Origin: Sesamum alatum
Lineage: Eukaryota; Streptophyta; Magnoliopsida; Lamiales; Pedaliaceae
DNA: 64,000 bases
Assembly: GCA_034509735.1 (NCBI GenBank)
Contig: JACGWO010000004.1
Location: forward strand, 20,131,395-20,195,394
Direction: 5' to 3'
The position numbers and the translations under genes are program-made. The notes under the pieces were generated by a model. The model did not search any database and had not been told where the DNA came from. It was given only the letters and a program-made list of their open reading frames with translations. This document shows positions 46,100 through 58,495 of the stretch, in pieces; position 1 is the stretch's first letter; every line of letters starts with the position of its first letter.

Positions 46100-46680
46100 C
46101 TAATTAAAGTTAAGTAAGTCCTCCCACTGCACTTTTGTTTTTATCATCCAGTGTAAGGTTTTCATGATTAAAACAAATAAATATAGAGACATCGGATCTC
46201 CCTGCCTCAACCTTCTAGCTCCCTTGGAAGGAAACCATGAATATTTCCATTCAAACAACAAAAAACCAGCACTAGTAACACACAAAAAAAACCAGCACTA
46301 GTAACACACTCTTCAATCTACTTAATAGGGGGGGAAGGCTGGATCAACATAAGAGTGGCCATCAAAAGTCCGATACTACTAGATTATATGCTTTCTTGAG
46401 GTCTACCTGAAAGCACATCTGGGTGTAGATGCTTTCGATTATATCCAGCAGCATTTTTGTGCCAACAAGATATTATCAGTGATCCTCCTCCCTGGAACAA
46501 AAGCATTTTGACTAATATCAATTAATTTGTCTAAGAGCCCATACATTTTGGTTATTTGCACTTTAGCAATGATTTTGTATATGACATTGCAACAAGTGAT
46601 AGGTTTGATTCTGCAGCTAAGAACCTTGTAGCTAGTCGCACATTGAGAGTGAGATCCCATTCCTCCTCTGTGCACGGAAT
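46100..46680 (-). pseudogene. LINE ORF2 reverse transcriptase core
   Basis: 46675-46439 reads CCNVIYKIIAKVQITKM and then SQNAFVPGRRITDNILLAQK, the classical LINE RT motifs. After an interruption, 46285-46100 reads SKGARRLRQGDPMSLYLFVL (normally RGLRQGDPLSPYLF). The YADD-type active site would follow near 46050 in the AT-rich 'GCAGATCATCAACAAAGC' context (minus strand FVDDLLL in frame), within a degraded stretch. Stops split the domain. Confidence 0.83.
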
Positions 46681-46779
46681 ACAGATTTCAATAGTTTAAG
46701 CTTCCTAGTAATAGAGTATATAAGAGTGGGGAATGGTCAGATGTTCTAGGACTGCTGCTCTAATAATAGCTCTTAGACC

Positions 46780-47430
46780 AGACTTCTAACCAAGCTTCAT
46801 TCACCAAGTCATGTCTAATCGCTTTCCCAAGCTATGAGCTCAATCACGGTTATGTCATGTAAACATCATGCCTCTCATGGAAATGAGCAACAAACCTACT
46901 TCCAAAATGCAAGCTTGAAATAATCTATAGCAAGCTTATTCTTGGATGCATACCCACAAATCTCATTAGTATCCAAAATAGCATTGAAACCCCAAAGAGA
47001 AGCCATGGATCAATCCCCAATACCTTCAGCCAACTGCACTATACTATCCACAGGTCATGCTAGCTCCCACCTCATTATCACCATAGATAACCGTTATCAA
47101 CAAATGGTGTGCAGTCTTCTGCTTCCACTTTACAATGTATAAATTGCCTATGTATCCAAAATTTCAACCTCAAATTTAGCATCATTCTAAAATCCAAATA
47201 TGATTGCCTGACCCAGCATAAAAAACTAATTCCATCGAGGAAGTGTACTCATCTTAATGCAAGCCATATTCCTTTGTGCAAGCTTTGTTTCTAGTAATCC
47301 ATTAATTTACAGGTTGAATTCGTGAACCAAGCTCCCAATGGCACACTGATGATCTCTTTGGTTGAGTCCACGAATGTGCCATGAAGCAACAAGGATCACG
47401 ATTCACTCTAGGACATGTTGCATCTGTTAG
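46780..47430 (-). pseudogene. LINE ORF2 endonuclease remnant
   Basis: Heavily degraded. Minus-strand frames show VLGIDPWLLFGVSMLFWILM, which fits the 'PW-LLGDFN' strand of the AP-like endonuclease with the GDFN motif lost, flanked by many stops. Its position between ORF1 and RT supports the call more than its sequence does. Confidence 0.55.
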
Positions 47431-47749
47431 GGCCCAAAGAGGAAGGCTCTGCTCTGTCTAAGACTGAGTCTAGTAACTGAAATGTGTTAAGGAGCTCTAT
47501 TTCTTTCCTTATAATTTTCCTTACATGTGACTAGGAAAGACCCACTGAACTGCCTGCAAGAACATCTACATGGTCATCTAGAGGTAAGTCCACATTGTGA
47601 GAGTTGACTGCCCCTGCATCCTCCTTGTCACCTGCCACCTCACCATTAGAGTCAACAATAGATGCTTGAACCATTGACTTAGATTTTCTTAACATAAATA
47701 GCTACAGGTTGTTTAATCGGTTGTTTGGTTAATAGACATGATGCAATTG

Positions 47750-48733
47750 CATATAGGGTGTGCAACATTTGGTACATCCGGCCGATACCTATTCATGTTC
47801 AATATCAACACGACATGGCACCTCTTGTTTGCCATGAATTGACGGCATAAGTACCACTGAATGCTTGGGTAGCATGGAACTATAATTGAGCATAACACAA
47901 TCGTGGGCATAATCTAACCAAATACAGGTCCTAGTGATCGCATCAGTATATTTTGGCCTACCCACTCCACTGGAAACAAAGCTCAATCCCTCATCGATCC
48001 AGAATTCCATCGGGAGGTAAAGGAAGTTTAATCCAAAATAGGACTTGCACATGTTAGTGCTTACATAACGCAATTCCATGTATCCATCGTTGTAGAACTA
48101 TTGTTGACCTTTGAATAACCAAGGCGTCACTTCTATTATTTCTTCCATCGCATCAATAGTCTTAAATTGGAAGAAATAAAAATCCAGTAGCAATGACCTC
48201 TTTCACGGCTAGCCAAGCGGATCACGCAAAAGTGTTAAAATGATAAAAGTAAGGTTGTTAAGATGATGAAAGTAAAGCTTTCTCCCAAGAAAATAATCCA
48301 CCGCCATTGAAGACCACTTCTTCGAGCTGTCCTCCACAATTACACGAGTTAGACGAATAATAACTTTACCTTTTTGAATTTACGGCTGAATACATCTTAG
48401 AGTCTTCCTTGATGAATTATTGAACACTTCAGTAATTTTATCTGTAGGCTTCAAATGGACCATCTTATTGATTACGATAAAGATCCTGTTGTCACCTATG
48501 CTAGATTGATTAGTGTCATCCATGGCAAGGAGTGGTCGTAACCTAGAGCCTAATAGCTTGCTCACCTTATCCATGCAAACCCTAGGGTGGTTTAGGTTCT
48601 TGACCATTGCCTCATCGCACTTAGGTTGCAGGCCTACTGGATCACCTTCATGGTCCATGCATACCATACTAGGGTTGGGGTGGGTCCCTTTAGCCCCATC
48701 CCTCAACTCATTCATCACCGTCGGGGACGCCAA
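47750..48733 (-). pseudogene. LINE ORF1-like protein (DUF4283 / CCHC type)
   Basis: 48733-48380 begins MASPTVMNELRDGAKGTHPN and ends near a KVVNSKVKLL-type frame shift. Further along, 48180-48080 reads TIDAMEEIIEVTPWLFKGQQ in broken frame, and 48079-47789 reads NFLYLPMEFWIDEGLSFVSS, then GVGRPKYTDAITRTCIWLDY and LPKHSVVLMP. The EFW..EGL...S.VGRP..D..T motif is typical of the DUF4283 nucleic-acid-binding domain found in plant L1 ORF1 proteins. The zinc knuckle that should follow is not readable. Confidence 0.75.
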
Positions 48734-48800
48734 AATGGGAATGATTCTTCTCGCTCTCGACAGAACACTAAATGGATGCAGGCAATTCGTTTGTGAGATG

Positions 48801-49460
48801 GGCTTTCAATGACACCATTTTTCATAACACCACAACTCATCATCGGCACCTAAGAAGTTATCGACATAAACCAATTTCAATCACGGTAGATGTTATTCTC
48901 TGTAGTTCCTCCACCAAACTTCTCTCCCACCACGTTTTCAAATTGTGCATGGGCTTCCATGGACGCAATATACTATTATCAAAGTGCCCTCGATGCTAAT
49001 TGAACAAATTTCGCAAAAGTTGTATTTTTGCCAAAACCTCCATTCTTGCCTCCCTCTCATTAGGTATTTCACCCTCACTCTCTCCATCCCCGACAACCTC
49101 TCTCTTGGCTGCCCGCCACCATTGTCTTTCTCCTTGCTAGAATTGAAATATAGGGTTACTGTTGAGGTGGTGAGAGAGAATAGAGAGAAATATATTGAGC
49201 ATAAGGTTATTTTTAAATATTTATTTCTTGACCAAAATTACATTTTCCCATTTCAATTTTGATCACATGCACAAACTATATCATCATTAATGTTACCTTG
49301 TAAGTTTATTAATCTTATTTTTATTTGAACACTTCAAGAGTCAGTTAATTTTCAAAATAGATTGAATATCAATCATATAAGCCAAAAAGGAAAGGGAAGG
49401 TAACAACCGCATGAACGAAAAGTCTCTATACCTAGCTAGATCAATCAACAACTTTAGTCA
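48801..49460. other. Flank upstream of the LINE, no gene recognised
   Basis: 48800-49140 may be a further degraded piece of the LINE 5' region (C-rich, open in short frames). 49140-49460 is AT-rich. Neither contains a supported gene. Confidence 0.4.
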
Positions 49461-49469
49461 TATATACAT

Positions 49470-50498
49470 GGCAAAATTACAATATTTGTCCTGTAAAATA
49501 TAGGAGGGTGGCAAAATTGGTACCGGTAACTATGGATTGGCAACTTTAGTCCCAGATGTTTTAATTTTGTGGCATTTTTGGTCCTTCGACAAAATTGGCC
49601 GAAAAATCCAAAAAAACAATTGAGGTTTAGGGTTTCGGTGGCCTACTGGGCAAATTTTAACCAGTCAACATCCAACATGGATGCCAACGTGGCAGAGGCG
49701 GGAAAAACACTAATTTAGTGTTAGGTTCTAAAAAATTCAAATCAGCCAGTCGGGGGCATGAGGTGGCCATTGCGTCGAGGCTTCGATGGGAGATTTCTGA
49801 TAGAAGGGAGGTCCTCCATAAGAAGGCAAAGACAAGGGATGAGATTCACCAGCAAATGAGCATCGACGATGGATAAAATCGATCGAAAAATTCTTGAAAC
49901 GACGGGAAGGCGGGAGTGGTCGATCTGGTCAGAAGAGTTGATGAAAATTGATGGGAGAGTTGCATTGAACTCATCTAAAGATGGGCAACCAAACGGTGCT
50001 GGTCCGGCGGCGTGAGATGTTTTGTCGCCAGCGATTCAACGGAGAGAAGGGAGCGAATGCGCGATTTTGGGATCTGGTGTAATAGCTGATGAAAATGGGA
50101 AGAAAAACGGATGGAATTGTTCGTCTTGAGAGAGGAGGTTCCAATGGTGTAGTCGGCGGCCGAAGATTCATCGGATCGGCGGCAGAGAAGGTAGAGAGAG
50201 AAAGATGGATTTTTAGGATTAAAACATTGATTAAGGAATATTTTTAGAACCTAACACTAAATTAGTCCCTTTTTTCCCGCCTCTGCCACGTCGTCATCCA
50301 CATTGGGTGCTGACTGGTTAAAATTTGCCCAGTAGGCTGCCGAAACCCTAAACCCCAATTTGTTTTTCGGATTTCCGGCCAATTTTGATCAGTAGAACTA
50401 AAAATTGCCAAGAAATTAAATTTATGAGATTAAAATTGCCAGTCCTATGGTTACACTACCAATTTTGCCACTCCCATGCTTGCGGAACCAATTTTGCT
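49470..50498. mobile_element. Mutator-type TIR element with gene-like interior
   Basis: 1,029 bp, 9-bp duplication TATATACAT at 49461-49469 and 50499-50507. Terminal inverted repeats are about 260 bp (GGCAAAATTAC...; CCGCCTCTGCCACGTCG and its inverse GCCAACGTGGCAGAGGCGGG mark the inner part). The interior, about 49740-50235, is clearly GC-richer, with no transposase. The C-rich minus-strand frame 50171-49971 (proline- and arginine-rich) is not recognisable. It may be a captured fragment of host sequence. Confidence 0.8.
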
Positions 50499-50507
50499 TA
50501 TATACAT

Positions 50508-51327
50508 CTATCAGTCAGTTGAAGTAATTTGAAACAATGCATTAGATATATATGTCATATTAACTGGACTATAATTGGACATGCATCTTTAAGTTGGAAA
50601 AAATTCCATGGGTTATATAAATGCATTGACCGACCAAACGAGCTAGAAAGTGTTCAAGATTACAGTTGTCATTATTAACTTTAGCCTGACTTTTGCTCCT
50701 AAAACTTTTTTAGGTAAGCATTAAAAGTCAAAGGTTTGTTGTAAGCAGTTGTTATAATTTGAAATTTCCTGGACTCTATATATATTTCATCTTTTCTATG
50801 TTTTCCATTTTTGTACTTTATTGGCTAATACGCAAACATCCAAGAACCGTACGTAATGGCTCACTTCAAAACTAGTACTGCATGTTGAGAATGCCCAAAA
50901 TTCTGGAGGGTTTTATCCTAGAGCAGAGAACCATGTATAGAAAAATTAATTATTTTTGTTGTTACCATTAACTATCTCAGTTAATTAAAAACATAAAAGT
51001 TATTAACAATAATAATGAATACTATTTAACCGCAGCTCTACATGGTTATTAACATTCGTTTTACAATCAATGTCCAAATATTAGCTACAGCTAAAATTAT
51101 AAAAAAATATTTTGATCATAAGTAAAAAATATGACCATATATTTTTTTAGATAATATTTAATTTGCTATTATTTTTAAGCCATAGTGATTTGCTAGGAAT
51201 AGTAATGATTTAAAAGTTAGAACCTGTTACAAGATTTTTAGAAAAATTGAATTTTTGATCCTGTAATTATATAGGGATGGTAATTTTAGTCCTACTGGAT
51301 CTCAATTTGGCGATTAAGCCCTCCAGT
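50508..51327. other. Non-coding interval
   Basis: AT-rich sequence without gene or recognised repeat. From about 51240 it carries 'TTTGATCCTGTAATTATA' strings like those of the foldback elements. Confidence 0.5.
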
Positions 51328-51960
51328 TCAAAAGAAGGCAAAATTACATTTATGGTCCTATTGTACAGGGGTGTTGCACATTTGGTCCCATATTTAGAAT
51401 GTCAATAGCTTTAGTCTCAAAATTGAAAAAATTTGACACATTGGTTCTCCACACTAACGGACATTAAAATGGATGGAATTTGTGTACTTGAGCTGCACAT
51501 ACTCGGTTAGTTAACTGTTTGGGAGGGCAAAATTGCATGTTTAGTCCCATAGTTTAGAGGGTGTGTTGCACTTTTAGTCCCGTATGCATTGTAATAGGTT
51601 GATTATAAAATTGATTTAATTTATGCAGATTGTAATATGCCAATTTGGTATTATTTTCATAAAAATTACATTTTATTTATTATAATTTATTGTAAAAGTT
51701 TATAAAAATATTTTCAAATCAAATAATAATTAAATTCAATAAATATAAAAGAGGTTAAATACAAATAACTATAATTTAAATAATAATTTATTATTTATAT
51801 AAAAATTTTTTTAAATTTTTTGGTTTTAAAAAATTGAACAATCTTACTGCCATGGAGGGAAAGTTAGTTCCAGTTTTTGTTCCTATCATCTATAAGAACA
51901 CCCAAAAGCCAAAATTAAAGCTCAAAATTAAAAAAAAAAAAAAAAGCTCTTTAGCTGAAA

Positions 51961-54690
51961 ATTCAAGAAATATTTTTTTTATATAAACAATAAATTATTT
52001 TTTAAATTATAACTATTTGTATTTGAAACAAATAGCTAATAAAATACAATATTCATATTAGAAACAGGCAATGATGAATATTTCAGATATTAAAGCTAAA
52101 ATAGAAAATATTTACAAAATAGTGAAGGAAAGAAAAATTCTCTCAGAATTAAAAAAAAAGGCATCAATTTTGATCACATACTTTATTTCACATGAGAAAA
52201 TAATTTAATAGTGTAGAAATTTACTTCATATTATAAGTTAAACAACACAAATATTAGCATACATTATACTAACAAATTAAACTTATATGAAATTAATAAA
52301 AAAAAGCACAGTTTTTCGTACAATGAAATCATTGAAAAATAAATGTATAAGGAAAAAAGACTCTTACAACAAAATTTTCAATTACTTTAGTCCTTCATAT
52401 AACTATTGTAGGGATTTTTTTTTTATTCGGGATTCATTGTTAATGTTTCCGTTAAATTAAGTTTTATATTTAAAACAGTATTTTTTTTTATTGATAATTT
52501 TGGTTGAAATTTCAACATTAGGGAGGTTTTTAATGGTTAATTGGTAGAAACTCATACGGTTAAAAAGAAAAAAAAAAAAAAATGATGTCACATTTGGGCT
52601 GTTTGGGCTGGCTTTGAATCGGTAGAAACTCATACCTTATTCTCGACCTAATAGATGAAATTAAATAAATTGATGTAAGTAGTATCTAATACTCAACAAA
52701 CAACCCTTTATTCATCGACTTAAATTATTGATGTTTTAAATGCACAGTAAATAAAGTGATTAGATTTAATTACTAAATCCCCACTAAAATTGAAAAAAAA
52801 AAAGTAAAAGATCCTATTTATGCTTTCTTTTACCTAACCCTGTCCCTACACAAATTTATTACTTGTTATGAATTCCCCCCCCCCCCCCGTAGATTCAGTG
52901 TAACTTGAGAAATTTATCTCTTGGGTCACTTTGGGAAAAAAATGGTCAGGTTGGGTTGGCCTCAAACAAAGACATTTTTTCTGTTTAAAATTTGTATAAT
53001 TGTTTTTAGAATATGGTTTATTTAACTTTCATGTACTCAATCTTTAATCAAAATTGTCAGAGTTTTTTTGGTTTATTTTATTAATGAATATTGATCTTAT
53101 AATTTGAATAGTGTTTGAGATCAATTTGAGTACAATTGGATATGGACAACTTAAATTTAATGTTACCCTACTATCATTGAGTAAGGTAAATTTTCTATCA
53201 CACCTTGGTGTTATAATTTATTTATGCGACATCATTTTGGCGCCCAAAATGACGTTGTTTATACCCATGCTCAAATGAATTAAAGCAACATTCAACAATA
53301 AACAATTTAGATATATTGTTTTATAGAAAAATAAAAGAAGATTCCAAAAGAGATTGTATAGTAACATTCTCGATCCAATGCAGAAATAAAAAAATCAAAT
53401 CGCAGTTAGTCTGTTTGTCTAGAAAAAATTATACATCCCCGTTCAACGTGCACCGAGTACAACCTCTTCCAGGATAGGATCAGGATAACTCAATTCAATA
53501 ATACTGCATTGTACTGAAAAAATACCTCACACAACACAATAGAAACTTAAAAACAAGAGCTGGATCTAGAATTTGAGAGCAAGGTGGATAGCAAAAACAG
53601 AGAGAAATATTTTTTTTGTGCGTAGAATATTTGAAGTGACCAACCTTTTTTATAGGCACATAGAAGCAACAGATTAAAAGCAGAATTAATAAAGAATTTA
53701 AAACAGTAAAAAGCACAATTAATCAGAAATTAAACTACATCAATACATCTAAAGGCAGTTCCAGGTTTTAAAAATTTGAAAACTGAAAATTTTAGAACCT
53801 AATTTGAAAAACCTGAAACCGAAGTTTGATTATTTAAAACGTATTGACTTGAGAAATCTAGTTATGTCTTAATCTAAAAAATTCAAATATTTTTGCTACA
53901 AAAGATATATCTCGAGATTTTCGCCCTAACACCTCAAGCCAGAGCTAGAGGCGGGCGGCGGTGCGCATGTGGAGAAACCCCATATTCACTTTAGTCTCTA
54001 TAATATATAATTCAAACATCTCATGAACCTTGAACTTAATATAAAGAGTTTATAAAGTTCATAAACTTCCAATATGGTACACAGATGAGAGTAATACACT
54101 TACCTACATACACCTTATATACACAATCTAATTTAATCTTCCCTCTATAGATTTTAATCTTGTAATTGGCATTCATATTTTAGATCACATTGTTGTTACA
54201 AATTAATAGCTAATTATGCCAATTAGAAAAGTTTATGTCCCAAAACTCGCCTGATAAGTGGTTGCAATATTATTGCATAATTATTAAAAAAAGTGAAAAC
54301 CGACATTGTTTAGGATGCCCACCTAAACATCCGACTAAAAGAATAGCCCCCGATCCAAACCCATTTCCACATTTATGCACAACTATTTTTAAATATTGAA
54401 ATAAATAAACATTCATTATGTACACATAAATGGGTATTAATTTGTGAAGAACATATTGAATAACAGCTAAAAAAATAACTATTTATCATTTTTCATATGT
54501 TCATACACAATATCTCATAAATGCGTACTTATAGTTGTAAATATTGTACTAATGTTACCGTGATCCTCTATTGTTGTAGTTCATCATTCAATGAGAACAT
54601 TTGATATTAACTTAGACCGTTAGATATGACCAAACTGACGTTATCTTACATGTATTGAAATTTAAGATAAATTCGATTCACAGATGTAGA
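51961..54690. other. Non-coding interior of the long-TIR element
   Basis: AT-rich DNA with a 14-base poly-C run at about 52875-52888 and several A and T runs. The short minus-strand frame 53716-53495 shows nothing recognisable. No gene is supported. Confidence 0.5.
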
Positions 54691-55550
54691 GATATCATAC
54701 CCGAAATATAAGGTTAGTTGTTTAGACAGAGTTTCGGACGAGTTTTGAGAGGAGAGTTACTTATCTGTCTCAAAGCCCAATGCATCAACGTCTGAAATTT
54801 ATATTGGTCTTTTTTCGTGGATTTTTTTCCCTGAAATTTTGATTTTGTCATGGGTTTTGAAACAACTTTTGTATTGGAAGTTTAAATTTTATTTCCCACC
54901 AACTTTTGGATTTGTTCGCTTAATTTTTTAACATTGAGGCGGGATTCGGGTTGGAATTTTTAAAATTTTCCGTCTAAAATTGAAGTACCCCCAAATTTTC
55001 AATTTTACGCAAAATTCTTTTCATTTGAGACAGTTGGGACGGATTTTTAAATTTTCTCTCTCAAAATTTAAATTCACCCAACTTTTAAATATACTGCCAA
55101 ATTCTTTTCATTTGAGACGTGTTTGGGACAAAATTTTAAAAACTTACCGTCGGAAATAATTTAAGTTTACCTCATTGTCATTTGAGATGGCTGTAGAAAT
55201 TTGCCACGAAAGACAAAGTAGTCGCAAAAATTGATGAAAGTTGCGTCGGGTTTTGCATCAGTTTTGCAACGGGCAATTATTTTGGTTGCGAAACCGTCTT
55301 AAATTTAACCACAAACTAGTCGCAAATATTGTCTCATAATTGAGACAGATAACATCCCTCCCCAATATCGTCTCATAATTGAGAAACACTTTTTGGGAGT
55401 TTTTGCAACAAAATAAGATGAGCCTCACTTTGCATCGAATTTTTGGACCATTGTGCCGTTGCAAAACCACTGCAAATACCGTGGCAAATTGAGACGGATA
55501 ATTTCAGCCGCAAATTGTCCCTCGCAACAATAGTTTTTTTGTTTGTAGTG
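54690..55550. mobile_element. CACTA-like element, right end
   Basis: Ends TTTGTTTGTAGTG at 55550; the inverse reads CACTACAAACAAAAAAAC, a CACTA terminus. Upstream lies an array of repeated motifs (CTCATAATTGAGA, TTGCAAC, TTTGAGACG) that look like subterminal repeats. It is nested inside the long-TIR element, directly against its right TIR. No matching left end was found. Confidence 0.5.
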
Positions 55551-56258
55551 TTAACTTCTTTCTATTATTTTTTGTACTTGAATTATTATATGATTTGAAA
55601 ATATTTGTAGAAGCTTTGACCACAAATTATAATAAATAAAATTTAATTTTTAAACTAAAAGAAATTGAGAAATTTTACTCTTATATATATAATACTTATA
55701 TTTATTTGTATTTTACCTTTTCTTATTATTTTTTATTTGAAATAAATTTTAGTTTTATATAACTAATAAGTTATTTTTAAAATATAATTATAATTATTTG
55801 TATTTGAGATAATTTAACCTCTTTTTATTATTTTTTAATTTGACTTATTATTTGGTTTGAAATATTTTAATAAACTTTGACCACAAATTATAAAAAATAA
55901 TTGTTACAAAAATAAAACTAATATTTTATTAATAACATTACAAAATAACATATTATAAATTTGCACAAATTAAATCAATTTAATGAAATCAAGTTGTTAA
56001 AATGCATATGGGACTAAAAGGGCAATATCCTTATCGTATGAAACTAAAAGTGCAACTTTACCATCCAAACAAAGAACTAACTGAGTATGTGCAGTTCATG
56101 TGCACAAATTTCGTCGACTTCAACTTCCGTTACGGTGGAAAATCAAATGTGTAAAATTTTTTAATTTTGGAACTAAATTGTTGATCTCTTAGGGTGGAGG
56201 ACAAATGTGCAACACCCCCTATTCACATAACCATAACTGCATTTTTGCCTTAAAAGAT

Positions 56259-56769
56259 TGACACATTAATCTGCGGAAAAATTTTAAATCTTGCCAAAAC
56301 TTGACATGTGCACCTCACTCAACACCAAATTCTGACTATATAAAATTTATTATTATATGCTTCTAAGTATATGATGGTTTCATTTATGATTTCTTCATAT
56401 GAATCTCAATTCTTTCCTTCATGGTTCATTTATGATTAGTGTTTCATCAGTTGATTCAATCTACGATGCATTATTGTTATTGGCAAGCTACGTATTAACT
56501 AATGATGGACAAAATTGCTTGTTTTGCCCAATAAAATAGGGATTATCATTTTTTGTCCTTTCCTTTACGTAATATTTTAAAAAGGTTGGGTATCATGCAT
56601 TGTGCAAATTATTTTATCTTTTAATCTTGAATATTCCAAAACCTCGTATTAGTCACAAATTTTGTTTTCAACACTTGCCAAATGAATGAGCATAATAGTG
56701 TTCTGCCACAAACTTATAAGATCCTTAACAGATGAATGCGTCAATATGTTCGGAATAAGCCTAATACGA
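56259..56769. other. Non-coding interval
   Basis: About 510 AT-rich bases with no recognised feature. Confidence 0.5.
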
Positions 56770-56778
56770 TTCTAAAAG

Positions 56779-57311
56779 GAAGAAATGCAGTTTACCCCGG
56801 TGTTAAGTAAAATGTGCACTTTATCCCTATAAAAAAAAGTATCAATTTATCCCCCTATATTATTAGAAAATAGAGCAAAATACCCCGTAAGCTTGGGGGT
56901 GTACTACACGACACCTTTACTGCATCTGGGCATATTTTGTACTAAAAATAATATAAATATTTAATATAATAATATATATTATTCATAAAAAAATATTATA
57001 TTTTAAATATATTAATAATATATATGTTATTATAAAAATAATATATACATATATATATACACTTTCCTTACGCAAACCGCTGACTGCCGCCGCCCTCTCC
57101 TCACCTCAGCCCGCCGATCGCTGCCGCCCTCTCACACACCTCCGCCTGCCTGCGCCGCCTCCCCACCGTCGCGCCACCTCCTCCGCCCCCCCGTCAGTCC
57201 ACCCTCCTTGCACTGCCCTCGTCGTCCTCCCAGATCTGCCGCCGCCCCCTTCTTCCTTCCCCTCGTCGCCCCCCCCCCTTCCCTAGCCCGCCGCGCCTTC
57301 CCTCCTCGCTC

Positions 57312-57353
<42 letters not shown>

Positions 57354-57751
57354 TCTATATATATATTATATGTTATATATATTATTATTATATATATATA
57401 TATATTCAAATTTGATTATATATATTATATAATTTAATTAATTATCTATTTAAATCTAAACTGCCCGATTCAAATTAGATCAAATCATACACCATTGATT
57501 ATTAGTTAAATTGGACTTAGATTGAAATCAAGATCCAACGGTTTTTAAAATGAGGATATAATTGTCATTTTAAATTTTAAATTAAAAAATAGAAAAATAT
57601 TGAAAAAATAGCGCATGCCATTTACGAAACGCGTCGGTGGGTTTTTTGCTCCATTTCTAAAAATATAGGAGGGTAAGTTGCAGTTTTATTTTTCACAGGG
57701 GGTAAATTGCTCATTTCCCTTAACACATGGGGGTAAATTGCATTTAACCCC
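56779..57751. mobile_element. Mutator-type element (AATGCAATTTACC family) with C-rich interior
   Basis: 973 bp with the perfect 9-bp duplication TTCTAAAAG (56770-56778 and 57752-57760). The arms match the short MITEs at 7869, 39818 and 45041 (GAAATGCAGTTTACCCC; inward from the right GGGGTTAAATGCAATTTACC). Unlike them it has a ~600-bp interior: AT-rich, then very C-rich (57065-57320), then (CT)n and (AT)n. Open frames through the C-rich part are low-complexity artefacts. Confidence 0.85.
57065..57425. repeat. C-rich tract, (CT)n and (AT)n
   Basis: CCGCC-rich stretch to about 57316, a run of some 17 CT units, then TA-rich repeats. It is the same composite as 3680-3870, with the shared string CGTCGCGCCACC. 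Confidence 0.8.
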
Positions 57752-57884
57752 TTCTAAAAGAGTTACAGATATATGGATTGATGATTAAATGAAAGACCAT
57801 TTGCATTGCGGTTATCATTTGATGATTAAATAAAAGACATGTTGCATTGGATGATTAACACTAAAAAAAAAGATAATTTATTAA

Positions 57885-58155
57885 AAGAATTATATTTTTG
57901 GTCCCATATGATAGGAGGTGTAACATTTTTTATCCTAAAGCCTTTTTTCGTTTTACACTAATGGAAAAATATATATCACTATCACGTGTGCCTGTTGTTC
58001 TATTCTTTTATGAAAGTTGGGGGGGTGAGACTAAATGTGTTTAAAACAATTCAATTTTGGGACTGTTGTAAAAATCGCATAAATCGAAGGATTAAAGGTG
58101 TTAGATCCCTATCTTGTGGGACCAAAAAAAAAAAAAATACAATTTTCTCAATAAT
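57885..58155. mobile_element. Foldback element (~270 bp)
   Basis: The left arm TATTTTTGGTCCCATATGAT is mirrored at the right by TATCTTGTGGGACCAAAAA. It shares AGACTAAATGTGTTT with the degraded copy near 38680. Non-coding. Confidence 0.55.
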
Positions 58156-58445
58156 GATTTTAAAATGTCACTAATTGCATAGATTGAATACCAAAAGTTT
58201 AATTTAGGTTCTATTATAAACGTAAAGGGTATTAATCAATGACCATTAATAATATTTATTCGTTTTAGTTTATTAAATGCAAAGTATTAATAAAGTCATT
58301 AATATCGTTCTTAATAGTTTATTATAAATAGTTAGGCCTTAGACGTACGATTTGGATATACGATATGAACAATACAACAAAATAAAGAGACGGTGAAATT
58401 TTATTCAATTCCATATTATTATTTTTATTTGATTATTTTATAACA

Positions 58446-58459
58446 CGTTATCAGCACGA
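58446..58459 (+). other. Primer-binding-like site, TTATCAGCACGA type
   Basis: CGTTATCAGCACGA, a motif often found just inside the LTR of plant copia elements. It marks a family distinct from the TGGTATCAGAGC elements elsewhere in the window. Confidence 0.6.
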
Positions 58460-58495
58460 GTAGCTTCTACTCTTTTACAAGAACATGAATTTTTT

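Larger units (their letters stand above)
44395..48800 (-). mobile_element. L1-type LINE, minus strand, near full span but broken
   Basis: On the minus strand, in order: DUF4283-type ORF1 (48733-47760), endonuclease (about 47430-46780), reverse transcriptase (46675-45690), connection and zf-RVT region (45600-44640), and a 3' end at about 44395 that matches the LINE tail at 9715. A 230-bp MITE (45041-45270) interrupts it. Every domain is frame-shifted or has stops. Confidence 0.85.
51337..56249. mobile_element. 4.9-kb element with ~0.6-kb terminal inverted repeats
   Basis: The left TIR (51337-about 51960) and right TIR (about 55600-56249) are colinear in inverse orientation: GGCAAAATTACA / GGCAAAAATGCA, GGTGTTGCACATTTG in both, GAGCTGCACATACTC / GAACTGCACATACTC, and GTTAAAT-CAAATAA. 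Flanks TCAAAAGAA (51328-51336) and TTAAAAGAT (56250-56258) agree at 7 of 9 bases, fitting an old 9-bp duplication. The interior has no transposase ORF. Confidence 0.65.

Noticed and set aside
50171..51327. Extension of a gene beyond the 49470-50498 element
   Set aside because: Open frames end at the TIR and nothing continues into the flank.
57194..57432. Open frames through the C-rich and CT/AT tract
   Set aside because: The translations are runs of Arg-Glu, Ser-Leu and Ile-Tyr from simple repeats; no real protein.
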